A stretch of DNA of 64,000 nucleotides. It comes from Neokomagataea thailandica NBRC 106555. GTDB lineage: Bacteria > Pseudomonadota > Alphaproteobacteria > Acetobacterales > Acetobacteraceae. The notes below the pieces were generated by a model. It was not told the origin of the DNA, ran no database searches, and saw only the letters and a program-made list of their open reading frames with translations. Shown here one piece after another: positions 60,667 through 64,000 of the stretch (its first letter is position 1; every line of letters begins with the position of its first letter). Position numbers and translations under genes: made by a program. Location: the NCBI RefSeq assembly GCF_001598495.1, contig NZ_BCZB01000004.1:1-64000 (forward strand), written 5' to 3'.

Positions 60667-62028
60667 TTAAGCGTGGTCAAGGAAAGTGACGAGGTCGCGC
60701 ATCCGGCTGCCATTACTGCCTTTGACTAATAAAAAGTCACCGGGTTTTAGGTAAGCGCGTAGCAGCGGTGCAAGTTGCCGCGAATCGGGGGCATAATTCC
60801 CCTGTAATTCGGGCGGAAGTGCGTCATAAAGGGCGCGCATATGTGGTCCACAGCAGAAGGCGACCGCTTTTGCCGCGATCACGGCTTCGGCCAGTGTGCG
60901 GTGTTCGTCTTCTGCAAAAATGCCGAGTTCAAGAATATCGCCGAGGGCGACGACGTGACGCTTGGCAGGCAGGAGGCTGAGTGTTTCTAATGTGGCGCGC
61001 ATGCTGGTGCTGGAGGCATTATAGCTTTCATCCAGCAGGGTGACGCCGTCCAGAATAGTGCGCCGTGCACCGCGCCCCTCACCGGGGACAAAATCGGTCA
61101 GGGCTTGGGCGGCGGGAGTGCGTTCTACACTAAGTGCTGTGACGGCCCCGAGGGCGATTGCGGCGTTGCGTGCCATGTGGCGACCGGGTGCTGTGAGTTG
61201 TACAGGGAGGGGCGCCGCTTGTGGGGTTTCGAGCAGGAATGTACTGCCAGCTGCCTTGCAAATGAGGTTCTCAAGCTTGATATCTGCGCTACGAGAGACG
61301 CCAGAGCGCCAGAGTTGGCTGCTGTCAGGCACGGCGCTGCGCAGGACATTTTGGCCGGGGCAGTCATCGGGAATAATGGCGGTTCCGCCGGGGAGAAGGG
61401 CGCTGAAAAGTGAGGCTTTCTCCCGTGCAATGGCGGCGATACTGCCCATATTGCCCAGATGCGATGAGCCGACGGTCGTGACAATCGCCACATGTGGACG
61501 GACCTGATCCGCCAAGGGGCGAATTTCTCCCTCATGGTTCATGCCGATTTCACTAATGCAGAAGGCGGCATCACGCGGGAGGCGGGCGAGGGTGAGCGGC
61601 ACGCCCCAGTGATTATTAAAGGACGCAACAGCCGCATGGGTTTTCCCAATGGCGGAAAGTGCGGTGCGCAGCATCTCTTTCGTCGTGGTTTTGCCGACGC
61701 TACCTGTAATAGCGATCACTTTGCCACCAAAGCGTGCCCGTGCGGCTTTGCCGAGGGCGACCATGCCGTCAAGCGTGTCCTGCACGACCAAGAGGCGCGG
61801 GTCTGTGCTGCTCATGCGGTCATGGACCATAACGCAGGCAGCGCCCGCGTTTAGGGCTGTCTCGATATGCGCGTGGCCGTCGCTACGGTCCCCTTTGAGG
61901 GCGATGAAGAGGTCCCCTTTTTGTAGGGTGCGCGTATCGATGGAGATACCAGTAACAGCGAGTTCTGCCGTGAGGGTTCCACCTGTCGCGTGACGGAGTT
62001 CATCGGAGGTCCAGAGAGGTGACGTCAT
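60667..62028 (-). CDS. murF: UDP-MurNAc-tripeptide--D-alanyl-D-alanine ligase
   Basis: 453-aa Mur ligase adding the D-Ala-D-Ala made by Ddl. The N-terminal domain has GISIDTRTLQKGDLFIALKGDRSDGH; ATP loop ITGSVGKTTTKEMLRTAL (GSVGKT is characteristic of MurF); NNHWGVPLTLARLP, ISEIGMNHEGEIRPLA and the C-terminal LLDESYNASSTSMRATLETL. Length fits. It overlaps murE by 4 bases. Confidence 0.96.
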   Translation of the reverse strand: MTSPLWTSDELRHATGGTLTAELAVTGISIDTRTLQKGDLFIALKGDRSDGHAHIETALNAGAACVMVHDRMSSTDPRLLVVQDTLDGMVALGKAARARFGGKVIAITGSVGKTTTKEMLRTALSAIGKTHAAVASFNNHWGVPLTLARLPRDAAFCISEIGMNHEGEIRPLADQVRPHVAIVTTVGSSHLGNMGSIAAIAREKASLFSALLPGGTAIIPDDCPGQNVLRSAVPDSSQLWRSGVSRSADIKLENLICKAAGSTFLLETPQAAPLPVQLTAPGRHMARNAAIALGAVTALSVERTPAAQALTDFVPGEGRGARRTILDGVTLLDESYNASSTSMRATLETLSLLPAKRHVVALGDILELGIFAEDEHRTLAEAVIAAKAVAFCCGPHMRALYDALPPELQGNYAPDSRQLAPLLRAYLKPGDFLLVKGSNGSRMRDLVTFLDHA

Positions 62029-63524
62029 GACGAACCCTTTTCTGCTGACGCGATGTCTTGCGAGGCGTTTTGAGTGAAACGTGCTGCTAAGTCACGTGTG
62101 ACGGCACGATCATCAAAAGGCAAGACGGTTTGTCCGATGATTTGCCCTGTTTCGTGGCCTTTGCCTGCGATGACCAAAATATCCCCGGCAGAGAGACTTT
62201 CGAGGCCCGTAGCAATGGCGTCATGACGGTCTGCAATTTCGCTGGCATTGGAGGCCGTGGCGAGAATTTCAGCGCGGATTGTCGCGGCGTTTTCGGTGCG
62301 GGGGTTATCATCGGTGACGATGACGACGTCAGCATGGCGGGAGGCGGCTTCACCCATGAGTGGGCGCTTGCCGCGATCTCGGTCCCCACCGGCTCCGAAG
62401 ACGACGATGAGGCGGCCATCGGTATGGGGACGTAGGCTTGTGAGCACGCGGGCGAGCGCATCGGGGGTATGTGCGTAATCCACATATGCGGCGGCGCCAT
62501 TCGGGAGGGCCGCAACACGCTCACAACGGCCGGGGACACCGGTGAGGCGCGGGAGAAGTGCGAGCAACTCACGCGCTTCGTTTTCATCTTTCCAGATCAT
62601 CGCGGCCGCGAGGAGCGCGTTTTCAAGCTGGAAGCGCCCGGGGAGTGGGAAGGTCAATTCAGGTAGTTCTTCACCGGAGAGGGCAAGGCGAATGATTTGC
62701 CCTTGCGGTGTTGGGCGCGTCTCGATGAGGCGTAATGTTTCCCCGGCTTCCCCAATGGTGCGGAGTTCAAGGCCACGGCTTTGCGCGATGTCACGCAGGG
62801 AGGATGCTGTGTCGGCATCCATATCGGCGTTTAGGGCGGCGCGGCCCGTGGTCGGCAGGAGAGTTTTGAAGAGGCGGAGTTTGGCTTCGCGGTAGGCTTC
62901 AATCGTGCCGTGATAATCCAGATGATCACGCGTGAGATTGGAGAAGCCGGCGGCGTCAAGTGTTACGCCGTCAAGGCGGTGCTGGATGAGGCCGTGGGAG
63001 GACGCTTCGAGTGCGACATGTGTTACGCCAGCTTTTGCCAGTGCGGCTAAGGTTTGTGCGAGCGAGACAGGGTCTGGCGTGGTGAGTGATGGTGGGGGCG
63101 GAATATCAACGCTGGTGTTGAGCCCTAAGGTGCCAAGGCTCGCGGCTTTATGGCCTTGAAGTTCCCAGAACTGACGCAGGAACTCTGCGGTACTGCTTTT
63201 GCCATTCGTCCCGGTGACGGCGGTAATATGCGCGGGCTGTGGGCCAGCGAGGATTGCGGCGGCTTTGGCGAGTGTATGACGCGCATTCGGATCTACGACA
63301 TGGGGCAGGTCCGTGATGAGCAGATGGTCGCTGATGATGGCGTAGGCGCCAGCTTGTGTCGCGGCTTGAACGAAAGCGGCTCCATCGTGTTTGACGCCGC
63401 GCAGAGCAACAAACACGCTGCCGGGGCGCACGGCGCGGCTATCAGCGGTGATGGCACTGATATTGGTATCTGCGGTAGGTTTGGCCGTGACGTTGCAGAG
63501 CCGGAGGAGTTCAGAAAAGCGCAT
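62025..63524 (-). CDS. murE: UDP-MurNAc-tripeptide synthetase (meso-diaminopimelate-adding)
   Basis: 499-aa Mur ligase adding the third stem residue. N-terminal ITADSRAVRPGSVFVALRG; ATP loop VTGTNGKSSTAEFLRQFW; FSNLTRDHLDYHG; AYVDYAHTPDALARVL; VFGAGGDRDRGKRP. The DNPRTE segment (in VTDDNPRTENAATI) is the meso-diaminopimelate specificity motif known from E. coli MurE, so I expect a Gram-negative mDAP peptidoglycan. It begins 9 bases after the ftsI stop. Confidence 0.96.
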   Translation of the reverse strand: MRFSELLRLCNVTAKPTADTNISAITADSRAVRPGSVFVALRGVKHDGAAFVQAATQAGAYAIISDHLLITDLPHVVDPNARHTLAKAAAILAGPQPAHITAVTGTNGKSSTAEFLRQFWELQGHKAASLGTLGLNTSVDIPPPPSLTTPDPVSLAQTLAALAKAGVTHVALEASSHGLIQHRLDGVTLDAAGFSNLTRDHLDYHGTIEAYREAKLRLFKTLLPTTGRAALNADMDADTASSLRDIAQSRGLELRTIGEAGETLRLIETRPTPQGQIIRLALSGEELPELTFPLPGRFQLENALLAAAMIWKDENEARELLALLPRLTGVPGRCERVAALPNGAAAYVDYAHTPDALARVLTSLRPHTDGRLIVVFGAGGDRDRGKRPLMGEAASRHADVVIVTDDNPRTENAATIRAEILATASNASEIADRHDAIATGLESLSAGDILVIAGKGHETGQIIGQTVLPFDDRAVTRDLAARFTQNASQDIASAEKGSS

Positions 63525-63533
63525 GGGGCAGGC

Positions 63534-64000
63534 TCAGCGAATTGTTTTGGTTTGGGGAGGGTGGCGGTTTGGATCACCCGGGTCATTGCCGGGGCCAAGC
63601 GCACGATAACCGGCGGGAACAGCAGGTTCCATCGCGATGGCCAATGAGGCATCAATGGTCTCTTTATTGGCCAGATCCGGGAATTGATCCAGCATAGGGC
63701 CAATACGGGAGATGATTTTCCCCACGGTCGGGGCGGAGTTCCATGCGGCCGTCGTCCAGCCATGTGTGGCTGCGGTGGGGTGCGGGCTATCCAACATGAC
63801 ATAGACTGCGTAGCGTGGGTTGTTCATGGGGAAGACGCTGGTAAAGGCCGCGACGTTGGTGTGCTTCAAGTAGCCACCATGAGCGCCGATTTTTTCAGCC
63901 GTACCGGTTTTCCCGCCGACGTAATAGCCCGGAACTTCTGCGGTTTTCCCGCTGCCTTCGGTCACGTCTAAACGCAGCAAACGCCGTAAGAGCGCGGAGG
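63534..64000 (-). CDS. ftsI: Peptidoglycan D,D-transpeptidase FtsI (PBP3), C-terminal part
   Basis: Only the last 155 or so codons are in the window; the frame runs off the right edge. The visible part contains the KTG triad of penicillin-binding proteins in VGGKTGTAEK, preceded by VTEGSGKTAEVPGY and followed by TSVFPMNNPRYAVYVMLDSPHP and TAAWNSAPTVGKIISRI. This matches class B PBP3 transpeptidases that cross-link septal peptidoglycan alongside FtsW. The Ser-x-x-Lys and SxN motifs lie outside. Its place before murE is canonical. Confidence 0.93.
   Translation of the reverse strand, partial: SALLRRLLRLDVTEGSGKTAEVPGYYVGGKTGTAEKIGAHGGYLKHTNVAAFTSVFPMNNPRYAVYVMLDSPHPTAATHGWTTAAWNSAPTVGKIISRIGPMLDQFPDLANKETIDASLAIAMEPAVPAGYRALGPGNDPGDPNRHPPQTKTIR

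Overview
This 64 kb window looks like chromosome of an acetic acid bacterium or close relative (Alphaproteobacteria, probably Acetobacteraceae; genus not resolvable by eye). The clues are gene order rather than one marker: a complete dcw cell-wall/division cluster running into lpxC, bamD, recN and ligA; ffh-rpsP-rimM-trmD-rplS followed by leuC-leuD-leuB; ispH-thrB-rnhA; and gpmI-envC-ctpA-polysaccharide deacetylase-rppH. MurE carries the DNPR motif typical of meso-diaminopimelate ligases, which fits a Gram-negative.

Layout. 1-7.2 kb: end of an MsbA-like ABC exporter, then on the minus strand gpmI, an EnvC-like LytM protein, a CtpA-type S41 protease, a divergent polysaccharide deacetylase and rppH. 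7.3-11.5 kb, plus strand: msrB, upp, a type II NADH dehydrogenase and a radical SAM protein with an unusual N-terminal domain. 11.5-14.2 kb, minus strand: an AT-rich accessory island with a probable type II restriction endonuclease, a D12-class adenine methyltransferase, an unknown 122-aa ORF and an IS3-family transposase remnant, lying next to the 3' end of tRNA-Ser. 14.7-24.7 kb, plus strand: a Spy-like periplasmic protein, the SRP/ribosome-processing operon, the leucine operon and two tandem paralogous aminotransferases. 24.8-35.3 kb: mixed small genes (PhyH-like oxygenase, PepF-like peptidase, thioredoxin, DUF423, DUF4142 lipoprotein, PduO-type adenosyltransferase, a coiled-coil/AT-hook protein, an OPT transporter, a lipoprotein), with a decayed gene carrying two in-frame stops at 28.1-28.7 kb. 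35.5-40.4 kb: ispH-thrB-rnhA, a duplicated tRNA-Asn, an MFS exporter, gpt, tRNA-Pro and tRNA-Arg. 40.6-64 kb, minus strand: pncA, a CNNM/CorC protein, ligA, recN, bamD, lpxC, then ftsZ-ftsA-ftsQ-ddl-murB-murC-murG-ftsW-murD-mraY-murF-murE-ftsI (ftsI runs off the window).

The right-hand 16 kb encodes nearly the whole route from UDP-MurNAc to lipid II plus the divisome core, with most genes overlapping by a few bases, so they are probably co-transcribed and translationally coupled. The EnvC-like, CtpA-like and deacetylase genes at the left are also envelope functions. The most novel material is in the accessory stretches: the restriction-modification island, the radical SAM protein, the AT-hook/coiled-coil protein and the doubly interrupted gene. 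I found no CRISPR array, complete insertion sequence, prophage or clear riboswitch, and no strong evidence for an entirely new multi-gene system; the best candidate is the restriction-modification island with its unexplained third gene.
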